Below, piece after piece: positions 49,201-58,300 of a stretch of DNA of 64,000 nucleotides. The position numbers were made by a program, and so were the translations under genes. Positions within the stretch are counted from its first letter, which is position 1, and each line of letters begins with the position of its first letter. Source of the DNA: Psettodes erumei. Its lineage: Eukaryota; Chordata; Actinopteri; Pleuronectiformes; Psettodidae. Below the pieces are notes generated by a model that saw only the letters and a list, made by a program, of their open reading frames with translations, ran no database searches and was not told where the DNA came from. The stretch spans positions 310,001-374,000 of the forward strand of contig JAFBJZ010000669.1 in assembly GCA_016785225.1 (NCBI GenBank). Direction: 5' to 3'.

Positions 49201-51433
49201 GCTGTGAGTATGAATAGTCGCAGTGAGAACAAACCTTTATCTTCTGGCTTTGAAACAAAGGTAAAACCAATAGGATTAAGTAGAATATTTCTGCTCACAA
49301 TAAGATAATTCTACATGAATAAAATCATGGTGTTGGTTTTCTTGTGGGATCTCGAAAAACATTTCATGATTTTAATGTCTCGTTATCTCTGAAACAAATG
49401 CTAATCAGCTACTGTATGTTAGAATGGTGTGAAGGCAGTGGGGCACCGACCAGTGTACTCAAGCCCCAGAGCGCGGAGCTGTGTGCTGGGTCTGACTGGA
49501 CGATCGGCCCAAACCACATCGATCAGGTTATCTTGCACCGCCACCAGCGAGTGGCCTGCACTGGTCAGCGCCTTGGACATGTTCTTCCACTGGTCTGAAA
49601 CATAACATCAGAGGATTGCGTTAAGATGAACAAACACTGGTTGCAGACACAAACTTTTTGTCGACAACAAAGAGAACCGGTGTGTCTTCAGTGTGTCTGG
49701 TGAGGAGGCTCAAGAGAATTTTCCATCTTTTGCTATTAATATTTTCATAATGCACGTCACATACATGCACAACCTGCAAGAGGAACTGAGCAGATTTCCT
49801 GATGTTTACGGGGAAGAGCACAGTGTCCATACAGTGATGTCACAGTGTGTCCTGCCTTCCCCGACAACGCTGATCCACTGTTCCGAGAGGGAAACGTCAC
49901 TGGAACCTACCAGCAGCGATGATCCAAGGATCTACTCCCACTTTGGAGTTCTCAGGCAGGACGCTGATCAGCCAGTCCTCCTGAGAGGGCGTCTCTTTCA
50001 GCCCTGTATATGATTATTAAAAAAAATACATTCATCACACACTGTAATACATGTAATGTAAGCATGAGTCATATGACTGTGGAGCATTCAGCATTGCAAT
50101 TTCTTTGTCTTCAAAAAAAAGACACCAAGGAGGACATTACCCATTTTCATCAGGGACCAGTTGTTGTCCATCTGCTGGCTGGCCTGGAGGAAATATCGCC
50201 CGTCGGTCCACATCGCAGCGTACTGCTCTGTGACGATGGCTGTACCTACACACGACAACACACAAAGCAGATCTTACATTTCCAGCCACAAATGCCTTTG
50301 TTGGTGGATGAATGTTCAGGTATTTGAAAAAAATTGACGAGACGGTGAAACACTAGTCCATTACTCTCTGTTACTTGTCTGAGGTTTCAGTCGTGTTTGT
50401 GCAGTAAGACGCTGAGTCAAAACATGTTCCAGCACTTCAAGAAGCGACACAGAGCGTAAGCATGTACTCTATCTATAAACAGTCTGAGAGTCTCTTTCTC
50501 TCTGTTTTAACTGATGTTGTGGGTGAAAGATACGTTTTCCCACATTGTTTCATTAAAGAAATAGGCCATCTCTGCTAACATGACCAGAAAACCTAACAAA
50601 TCATGCACTTTCCCCACAACGGAAATTGGATTTTAGCTTCTATTCTGCCCAGGTAAGATGTAAAAATGGGATGACTTCAACTTTAAAAGCGCACGGCACA
50701 GTTCGAAACATACCCGCGGAGCCATTAAATCCACAGATGAATTCACGTCTGCAGTCGCACGGAGCGATGTATTCACTCTGCGAGGCACAGGGGCACGGAG
50801 CGAGAGACCGGGGGAGAAAGGGAGAGATCGGCTTCATTAACAATCAGTGTGAAGTGGACATCAACCAGTCAGCCATTTTAAACACCACATTCGCTGCTCT
50901 TCTCACGTCATGTCTTGTGCATGGAGAGGGAAAAGGGAGGAGCAGTGGGCAAAGAGCTACAATTAATTTGCGAAGGTCAGGCAAAGACGTTCAGAAGTGA
51001 ATCAAGACACACGCGTGAAGTGCAACAGACAGGAGCAGCAAATTTGACACAAACGGAACTTGTGCGTGCATGTCTCCGTTTTAAATTTGTTACCTTTAGT
51101 CATGTCAACACGTACTGATGAAGTAAATGTATGTTGTCTGTGTGCGTGCGGTCTCGCTCACCTGGTGGGCATCTCCAGAGGGGATGATGTAGGCCTGTAT
51201 AGGATCAGAGAAGTATTTGCAATTCTTCATCGCCTGGCGAAGCTGCCTGAGCAGTTCTCCAGTGATCTTTGGAGACATGACTCTGTCTGAAACGACAAAT
51301 AGCAACGACACGTTTATGAAATGACGATAAAAGATCAACGATTTAAGCATAACGCGCCAAGACATTCCGTCGGGTCTTACTATTTAAAATCCACACTAAT
51401 CATCTACAGATTACCTGACTTTTGGGAAGCCAT
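43140..51433 (-). CDS. xpnpep1: Cytosolic Xaa-Pro aminopeptidase 1 (aminopeptidase P), 20 coding exons
   Basis: The enzyme removes an N-terminal residue preceding proline from peptides such as bradykinin. It is a cytosolic, metal-dependent dimer of the pita-bread fold (M24B). The twenty exons splice exactly in phase to 629 residues. Residues 1-9 precede an internal methionine (M10), from which the protein is 620 residues against 623 in human. Two creatinase-like N-terminal domains occupy about 10-330 and the catalytic domain about 331-629. All five metal ligands are present: D424 (LIDSGAQY), D435 (TTDVTRT), H498 (GTGHGVG), E532 (EPGYYEDG) and E546 (IRLENV). They equal human D415, D426, H489, E523 and E537 plus nine. 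M1 (MASQKSDRVMSPK) has a good context (A at -3, G at +4). The gene is intact and compact, and converges with the small membrane-protein gene. Confidence 0.97.
43472..43570 (-). CDS. xpnpep1: xpnpep1 exon 19
   Basis: It encodes residues 558-590, with RNRGSLTFEPLTLVPIQ. Confidence 0.96.
43821..43897 (-). CDS. xpnpep1: xpnpep1 exon 18
   Basis: It encodes residues 532-557 with metal ligands E532 and E546 in EPGYYEDGSFGIRLENV. Confidence 0.96.
44530..44703 (-). CDS. xpnpep1: xpnpep1 exon 17
   Basis: It encodes residues 474-532, including GLDYLHGTGHGVG with metal ligand H498 and NVHEGPCGISYKTF. Confidence 0.96.
45449..45518 (-). CDS. xpnpep1: xpnpep1 exon 16
   Basis: It encodes residues 451-474, ECFTYVLKGHIAVSAAVFPN followed by GTK. 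Confidence 0.95.
45604..45664 (-). CDS. xpnpep1: xpnpep1 exon 15
   Basis: It encodes residues 430-450 with metal ligand D435 in DGTTDVTRTMHFGTP. Confidence 0.95.
45807..45878 (-). CDS. xpnpep1: xpnpep1 exon 14
   Basis: It encodes residues 406-430 with metal ligand D424 in LIDSGAQY. Two overlapping GT donors sit two bases apart (TAT|GT|GTAAAA). Only the downstream one keeps phase, giving QYVDGTTDV. Confidence 0.92.
45985..46062 (-). CDS. xpnpep1: xpnpep1 exon 13
   Basis: It encodes residues 380-406, with FPTISSVGPNGAIIHY, the substrate-site region. Confidence 0.95.
46246..46259 (+). promoter_or_regulatory. CTCF-like motif in xpnpep1 intron 12
   Basis: CCAGCAGAGGGAGC matches the CTCF core CCASYAGRKGGC except for A in place of G at the eleventh position. 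It lies on the + strand between exons 12 and 13. The motif is also frequent inside fish repeats, so occupancy is uncertain. Confidence 0.3.
46415..46473 (-). CDS. xpnpep1: xpnpep1 exon 12
   Basis: It encodes residues 361-380, IPKGIVTEISAADKAEELR. Confidence 0.95.
46892..46942 (-). CDS. xpnpep1: xpnpep1 exon 11
   Basis: It encodes residues 344-360, IKDAVALCELFAWLEKE. Confidence 0.95.
47042..47131 (-). CDS. xpnpep1: xpnpep1 exon 10
   Basis: It encodes residues 314-343, with PYTPLCLAKAVKNATEIQGM, the linker into the catalytic domain. Confidence 0.95.
47406..47616 (-). CDS. xpnpep1: xpnpep1 exon 9
   Basis: It encodes residues 243-313 of the second N-terminal domain, including KVWICDKASCAL. Confidence 0.95.
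48193..48274 (-). CDS. xpnpep1: xpnpep1 exon 8
   Basis: It encodes residues 216-243 (LFNLRGADIEYNPVFFAYAI). A GTAAG five bases upstream also resembles a donor, but only the donor GTAATT keeps phase and gives GMNTVRLFVD across the junction. Confidence 0.92.
49051..49146 (-). CDS. xpnpep1: xpnpep1 exon 7
   Basis: It encodes residues 184-216, ending RWFVATALDEIAW across the splice. Confidence 0.95.
49451..49594 (-). CDS. xpnpep1: xpnpep1 exon 6
   Basis: It encodes residues 136-184 (WKNMSKALTSAGHSL to RALGLEYTG). The donor is the slightly unusual GTCGGT. Confidence 0.93.
49911..50003 (-). CDS. xpnpep1: xpnpep1 exon 5
   Basis: It encodes residues 105-136, with QEDWLISVLPENSKVGVDP. Confidence 0.95.
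50141..50245 (-). CDS. xpnpep1: xpnpep1 exon 4
   Basis: It encodes residues 70-105, containing AAMWTDGRYFLQA and MDNNWSLMKMG. Confidence 0.95.
50714..50777 (-). CDS. xpnpep1: xpnpep1 exon 3
   Basis: It encodes SEYIAPCDCRREFICGFNGS and AG (residues 49-70), highly conserved in aminopeptidase P. Confidence 0.95.
51162..51286 (-). CDS. xpnpep1: xpnpep1 exon 2
   Basis: It encodes residues 7-48, including the alternative start M10 and the family signature QAYIIPSGDAHQ. Confidence 0.95.
51415..51433 (-). CDS. xpnpep1: xpnpep1 exon 1 (start codon)
   Basis: It encodes MASQKS plus one base. The donor is TCAG|GTAATC, and the intron to exon 2 is only 128 bases. Confidence 0.85.
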
Positions 51434-51760
51434 GCTGACTTCACGTGCCTACAGCTGGACAGTGACAGACTACTAACCCGGAGCTCAAAGTCACAGTCCA
51501 CACCTGGATCTTTAACCTGCTGTAACATGCTGATTAAGCAGCTGTCTCAGACGCCAGGGTTAAACATTAAGGGAATGGCCTAGTGTGCTGATATATCACC
51601 TATTTCCACCGCAATAACTTCCTAAAACAGAGTTGAGAGGAAACCGCGCAATGGTCGATTCAGTCCCACTGTCCACATCCGCTGCTCGTCGTAAATAAAA
51701 ACCAGTTGCCACACGGACCAATCACGGTGCAGTGTTTCTCATCGATGAGCTCTCCTAGTG
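51434..51760 (-). promoter_or_regulatory. xpnpep1: Probable xpnpep1 promoter region
   Basis: This is the segment directly upstream of the start codon. It holds an E-box CACGTG at 51,442-51,447 and a CCAAT box (GGACCAATCACG) near 51,716, with scattered CpGs and no TATA box, as expected for a housekeeping gene. The transcription start is not determined. Confidence 0.4.
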
Positions 51761-51959
51761 GCTACAAGCTCCTCATGCGATTGTTGTTTACAAGTTGGCT
51801 TTAGATGAATCTGGGGTATTCCAAGTCTAACTACATAACTAGCGAAGTAGCTCTAATACAGTCACATTGAATATTACACAGGGCCACCGCATAGCTTGTA
51901 GATGAGGCGCACGGGCGTTTTTTTGTATTCACACAACATTGCTATCAACAGACCAACAA

Positions 51960-52440
51960 TGATACACAATAACTAATTTATTCGGTGTGTGTGGCCGTTA
52001 AATTTAGTAGCGGGTGTGGTTGCACGCCAGTGGGAGATTTATAAAGTTGCAAGCCAAATCCCCCCAGTTTTGCAGCCCTACGTAAACGCTCGTCTCGCCG
52101 TTGTGTTAACGAACAATACGCTACAGACACTGGCGTGGGCTGATCAGCCCCCTCCACCCCACCCCGCACCCCATCGGCTGAAAACAGTCAACATCCCCTC
52201 CGTGCTCGCTCGGGGAGACGTTATCTCCCCGCACTGCAGAATCCCTAAGCCCCCCGCATGCAGCCCGGGGAATACTGGACACATACCCGGTGGTTTGGCC
52301 GCGCAAATGCGATTCCTGCGGGTAGAGAAACAGAAACGAAGCCCCCCCCTTTACCAGCGTGGACCTTGTGTTAATATTACAAAACAGGAGGCTGCCATTT
52401 CGTTGTTGACGTTTGCGGTCACGTGACTGCAGTTTCTTCC
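51960..52440. promoter_or_regulatory. CpG-rich block with palindromic E-box, possible upstream promoter
   Basis: CpG density and GC content rise clearly here. Near the right end GTCACGTGAC (52,418-52,427) is a perfect E-box palindrome of the USF/TFE type, preceded by GCTGCCATTT, a YY1-like site on the opposite strand. Long overlapping open frames on both strands follow from the high GC and resemble no family. It could be a second xpnpep1 promoter, a promoter for an unannotated antisense transcript, or a repeat. Confidence 0.35.
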
Positions 52441-52527
52441 AGTAAACGCAGAGGGATCCAGACTCGCCTCTTTTTCCTGAGCGGAGCCACAGACAATCAC
52501 CCAGCACATAAACCATATAACGCTGGT

Positions 52528-52705
52528 TTAATGTTTCATTAAAAAAATAAATACAATCATAGCCTAAATTTAAAAAATATATCACTGCTTTAATGTTGAA
52601 TAAAAGCTATACAATCATGCATGACCGATGTATCAATAATTGATGTTTCATAAAAAAACAATATAATCATAGCCTAAGTAAACTATATCACTGCTTTAGT
52701 GTTTT
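52528..52705. repeat. Two imperfect direct copies of a unit of about 65 bp
   Basis: The order TTTAATGTTTCATTAAAAAA, ACAATCATAGCCTAAA, ATATATCACTGCTTTAATGTT (52,530-52,598) recurs as ATTGATGTTTCATAAAAAAA, ATAATCATAGCCTAAG, CTATATCACTGCTTTAGTGTT (52,642-52,703). The offset is about 112 bases. It is a local duplication of unknown origin in AT-rich sequence. Confidence 0.75.
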
Positions 52706-54180
52706 GCTGTATGGAAAGACGTATATAAAATATATATCACTTCACTACAGGGGTTTACTTTACGAAGAGTACAATTATACATAAACAACATATTACTGAC
52801 ATAGGGGTGTAAAATGACAACACTGCTGAACGCAGAAGGCCAACATGACTGTGGAAATTCTCATGACTGACAAAAGGTTTAAAAAAGGTATCAGACCAGT
52901 CAAAAATACAACCAAATACACCAATAAATAATACCATTATTTAAATCATTGTGAAAACAAACAAACACAACAACCAGCTGACAAAAATTATTAAAATCAA
53001 ATACGTTCATATTCCATACATTTTCATTTTTCTAAATTCATTGGTTTCCCTGTTTTTTCATATTTATTTTTTTTTTTTTGCTGCACTTAGTTACACTAAG
53101 CTAAAGAAATTTATTTAGCTACATGTTTAACCATAAAGTATGTCTCGGTGCACATTTAATCATTTTTTTCTCTCCCCTATCACATACATTATGTGATACT
53201 TTGAAGCTTTATATTTATTTTTACTCCTGTATTTTAATTATTTGACTTATTTTTTGTTCATTGATTTAATCAGCAGTGTTTCTTGCCAATCTTTAAGTTC
53301 TGTGGCTCCATGAGAAAATTTACAGAGAGCTTTTAAGATCTATGGTTGGTATGTGTCTCTTTTATATGTATTACTTACTCCAAAGTTTTATACATTTTCA
53401 TTTCTAATTCTGATAAAATAAATAATCATCTAATGTTTAATAGAGTGGATAAGTTCCTAATAAGTAAATGATAAAGTTTTTTTGTAACAATTCACCAAAA
53501 AGTTACCTGTAAGCAGATTGACTCTCGTCCAGCTGCTGTGCAGCAGTTTCCCGAAACATCAAAGGTCAAACAATCAGTTAGAGCAGTCTACCTAATGAAC
53601 TCAACAGCTAAAAAAAAGGTGGAGGAGGATGAACCAACCAAAGTTTTACATCAATAATGATCCTCTCTTGAAAAGCATCAAAGGATTACTGCCCTGCTAA
53701 AGCACTGAATACACACACATTTCCACGTGTTATGGTTGTTTTAAAGCAAGAAAAAAATCACAGTGATTGTTGGCACAAGGCATACAAACATTATTGTTTT
53801 ATTCATAATTTTCAATATATTTACACTAACTCTGACTTAGATTTATAGATAATGCATACATGAAGAAAAAAGTCTGCAAATCTAAAGTTGTTTCATTAAA
53901 GACAATATGAGCAATATCTGTAAAGCTCACAATGAAGAGTTAATGAAGATAACTCTGCCAAAAATGGTTATTAAAAAAAATTAAAAGTAAAATGACAAGA
54001 TCTTTCTCGGATGACAAAAGTTGTACAAAGAGACACTGTTCTTATCAGTTTGATAATTCACCAGATGACCATGATACCACTTGCTGTGCTATGTTTCATA
54101 AACATAGCCTATTTACAATTTTACAATATGAGGATCGATGGATCCCCTCTGATGATGCATGGCGTGGCTGGAGCGCTGTA
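52706..54180. other. AT-rich intergenic stretch and 3' UTR of the SOD-repeat gene
   Basis: No coding sequence is seen. The right part, to about 53,790, is probably the 3' untranslated region of the minus-strand SOD-repeat gene. Confidence 0.5.
53798..53803 (-). terminator. Probable poly-A signal of the SOD-repeat gene
   Basis: AATAAA on the minus strand lies about 380 bases past the stop codon and is the first such hexamer downstream. Confidence 0.5.
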
Positions 54181-54272
54181 CTATAAATAAGTTGTAGATG
54201 GCAGCAGGCAGGTGACAGCAAACATCAAGTTAAGCAGAAAACTTCCTGGCACCAGCCGCAAAACAGCACTTT
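54181..54272 (-). CDS. SOD-repeat gene last exon, GPI-attachment signal and stop
   Basis: It encodes residues 930-959. KSAVLRLVPGS precedes the hydrophobic FLLNLMFAVTCLLPSTTYL and TAG. Small residues upstream (S or G) could be the attachment site. There is no basic cytosolic tail, which favours a GPI signal over a transmembrane segment. Confidence 0.82.
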
Positions 54273-55352
54273 CTGGGGGCATCAAATCAGAGAGGCATCC
54301 ACAGGTTATACAAACCATGAATGAAATATTAATAGAGGCTATGAGTCATGTGGATGCTATTTTCGTACTGTGAGGTTGTCCTATTTAACTTTAAAGGGAC
54401 ATATACCTCTCCTGAAGGTATTGCATTAAAAAACCTCATTCTGACATCTATCAAAAACCATAAAAATTATAGCTGGAGGCTTTGCAAAAAAAATAATAAA
54501 ATATTAATTCATGTTTCATTTGGGCTTTGTATTTTAATAGTGGTTGGCATGACTTTTGTGTTCTCCAAATTCAAAATGTCATACATTTTATGCTGCTGTG
54601 TTTTACTTATTATCCTTAACTATGCCATAAAAATGGCAGTTCAACTCTGCCGCATGTTTACTATGTATACAGTACATATTTAGAAATCTGAAGATAATCT
54701 GGGGTAGATTACTTGTGAAAATATGATCGAGATTGAGCACTTGCACAAGATAGGTTGGCTGTTGTACTCAATCTCCATCAAATATTTCCTGAACATGAAA
54801 TGTTAGATTATATATAATGTATATTATATGCATTTATAAATACAGATAGTAAGAGTTTTGTTGTTTTTCTTTAAAAACATGAGTAATTTCATGTTTTCAT
54901 TGTGGAGCTAAAGCAGTTTTAGCTACTATATTGCACTGTGGGCCATACTTACTTGTACATGAGTCAGACTCTCTGAAAAGGCCCATCTCCTCACTGGTTT
55001 TGACAGACTTCAGAAGCTCTGTGTTGACATTCCCTTTGAAACACAGACAAGGCTCAATAATGCATAGATGAAAGACACAACTGAAGATTTTTCTTTACAT
55101 TTGATAATAACTGCAGCAGAGTCTAAAGGGCTTGATTTTCCATCAGTAAGTCAGATGATGATATGCCAGAAATGTAGCACATATCAAACGTGACAAAAAT
55201 AAGAAATCCGCTTCAGACAAATCATTGTCAGTAATTTCCATAAACAGAATGTGGTGCTTGAACAGTTAGTTATTCTAGTTTTCTCGTCTCTCATGCACAT
55301 AAAACTTTTCATCACACTATCTCAGCTGCAGTGTATCCTCTCTGACAACACT

Positions 55353-55385
<33 letters not shown>

Positions 55386-58300
55386 ATCTTTCTCCTTCAC
55401 TGTCACACAACACATACCCACAGTAAAGGAGGCCTTTTTGAGAATTATCGGAATTGTAAACTCTTTGCCTTGTCAGACCACATAACTGTTTGTACTGTGC
55501 TATACTGTGTGAAACCTCCATACAAAAACTTCTCTGTTTTCTCCCTTGGGACAGAGAAAGGGACAGAAAATGAGACACACAGACACTCAGCTCCAGCATC
55601 AGGTTACTGAGCAATTTTTCAGTTTTTCTAAAGATTCTCAATGCCCATAATTGTTCATTGTCCTGATGAACACAGCCAGTTGAGGCACGCTGTCTCACCC
55701 AAGTTGGTCCTGCAGGTAAGTCTCGAAAGCTATTATCGACGTCTGATAGATTCATATTATATCACGTACAAAAACTTGTTGTGAAAACAGACCTTAATAC
55801 CAAATCATCTGAATTGGCACTTCCATGGCCTTGTTAACATTTCAGAGATGTTCCTATACGTAATATTCTGATTGCATTTTTTAATTGCCCTTTAATTACA
55901 GATTAAACACATTGATGTGACTGGGGATATCTTTTTTTTTTTTTAGAGCATTCCTGCCTTACCGGATACCATGAAGGTGACTTGCTGGCACCCTCCACCT
56001 GCTGCAGAGAGGGGAGACCCTGGCAAGATGGTGACTCTCGCCAATTCTATCTGCAAAATCTTTGCAACCCTCCTACGGAAGTCATATCTGGGCAAAAGAA
56101 AAAAATAAAGAAAACGTAAATTTTCAAGTCACATTATTAAATATTTACATGGAGATATGAGGGAGCACAATTTTGCACTCACCTGCTGAAGTTAGTCACA
56201 CGGGGAAAGGTCTGGTTTGCTGCAGGGGATTCTGGGAGGATGTCTGTACATGCCATGATGCTGTTTCCGTTCTTCAGCACAAGAGATCTGTGCACCACTA
56301 AAACGAAACATTAACTACATCTGTACTGTTCACATTGATATTTCACAAAAGTGATGAAGACATTTTTTTCAGAGGAAGTCTCCTGAACTAGCATGGCTTG
56401 TAAAAACGATTTCCGTTTTACTACTGCTAAATACAAATATTCATTATATTTCAGTATGTGTGTGAGTGTCAGTGTGGTACCTGTGTTATCTCCATGGAGC
56501 TGGATGATGCTGTCAGTGTAGACCTGACCCTCAGTCAGCCTGACTGGGCCTTGCCTTGCGGATATCTCCCCCACCACACAGCTGAGCGAGTTGTCCAGCG
56601 AACATCCAGAGCTCTAATGGGGGGATGAGAAAAAAGGAATCCCACATTTACAGCAAGATACATTTTTGGCATGATAACTATAGCTGACTATTCATGGCAT
56701 GTTATCAAAATGTTTTGGTTGTTGCAAAAGAGAAACTTTCTGTACTGTTGTACACCCACATTTACACAAGGATTTTGAGTCCCCACTTGGTGCAAATACA
56801 AATCTACTTGTCACATCTTAATGCATTCATTTCTAAAAAAAATATTTGCCCTGAAAAATACAGAAACTTTTGTGATCTGACTCTAAATCATATGAACATT
56901 TGAGAAAGTTCTTTTTGCTAAAATCTGTCAAGCAGTTTTCAGATTTGTTGCTTTGACGGTGGATTTGCTGATTCATATTAAGTCAATAACATAACCTGGG
57001 TTTTGAAGTGGACCTGCCACCAAGTTTTAGCAAAGCAATACCTAAATATCAGTAGTAAACAGCTCTCCATAAAGTCTTATAGCATAAAACTAAAATCAAG
57101 TTGCAGGCACAATGATTTACATTTACACCACTGCAGACAGCTTCCAGAATGAGGAAGAGAGGAAGCAAAAAGCAAAAGAAAAGTGAGTGTAGACACACCA
57201 TTGACGTCATATTGAAAGGATTGTATGTGTCCCCCACATCGTTGCATTGGCTGCCGATACGGTTGGTTGTGATGAACAGGGATGCCACAGTCTGCAGGTA
57301 GGGGCGGACAAGAGAACTTCAGTCTATTTGCACCGTACTATTTCTCATCTCTCCCCGTAGTATAGTAATGCACAACCTCAACAACAAGATGTTGCAAAAT
57401 TTTGTCACTAGATTTGGTTTCATTTTGCAATTTGGAGCAAGTACATGTCCACTTTTGTCACTCTAATTAAACCAACCAAACCAGACTAGCCGTGTGGATG
57501 TTTGTGTGTTGCCAACATACTGTTCCTTGTCTAATACTTGGCACTTGGCAGTGGATATTTGTGCTCTCTTCCTGACTACTTATCATGCCATTGCCCATTT
57601 TTCTATTCTACAGCTCAGGTGTCTCACCTATCTTATGACATTTCCTTAATGGTTTCCTTTCCAAAATTTTAGTTTAACAGGGATTAAGGCTGTTGGTGCT
57701 ACATTGTAGATGACTGTTGAAAACCTTAGTCTGGTGTTGCAGCTTTTTTCTGTTGCAGTTGCATTCATGCATATGTGTACAGTGTTATAACTGTACTTAC
57801 ATTTTGTCTTGCTGATATCTGAAGATTCACCTCCAGCGTGATATCACTGCTGCTCCCATCTGGAAACATCTGCTGTCGCTGGGGGTGAGAAATATTCAAA
57901 TGTCCACCAGTTGAACTGAAAGTGAACTGAAAGTGCTCTGCCATATTCTCATAGTAAATAGTAAACAGAAAAGGCTACCTGTTTTGTTAAATATAAAGGC
58001 AGTTAAAATGGACACAGGATTGATGGATGTTTTATACATTCTGCATTCATACATTCACACTGATTGAGCAAAATTAGCCAATTAATCTTGAGGGAGCACA
58101 TTTTCTTCTATTCTGTCTCTTTGGAGACATTATGAGCTCTTATCCACAGATGTAGTGCAGAGCGCAGCATGGGGCTGCTGGAGAGTGGCTGACAGACACA
58201 GCTGTTACCTTGGTGAGCTTCCTTGTCAATGGGGGCTGTAGGTATCCCTAGCCATATCAGAAGCAGGCTAAGCTAAGGTAATGATCTTTCCCCTGCTTCT

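Noticed and set aside
51989..52585. Long open frames on both strands (145 and 154 codons)
   Set aside because: They overlap in a GC-rich block where stop codons are rare. The translations are low-complexity and unlike any family.
54728..54778. GAGATTGAG ... CTCAATCTC inverted repeat in an intron
   Set aside because: The nine-base arms with a loop of about 30 bases are common by chance.
55312..55755. 147-codon open frame on the minus strand
   Set aside because: It lies in an intron of the SOD-repeat gene and is partly translated from a GT/CA microsatellite (THTHTHTH).
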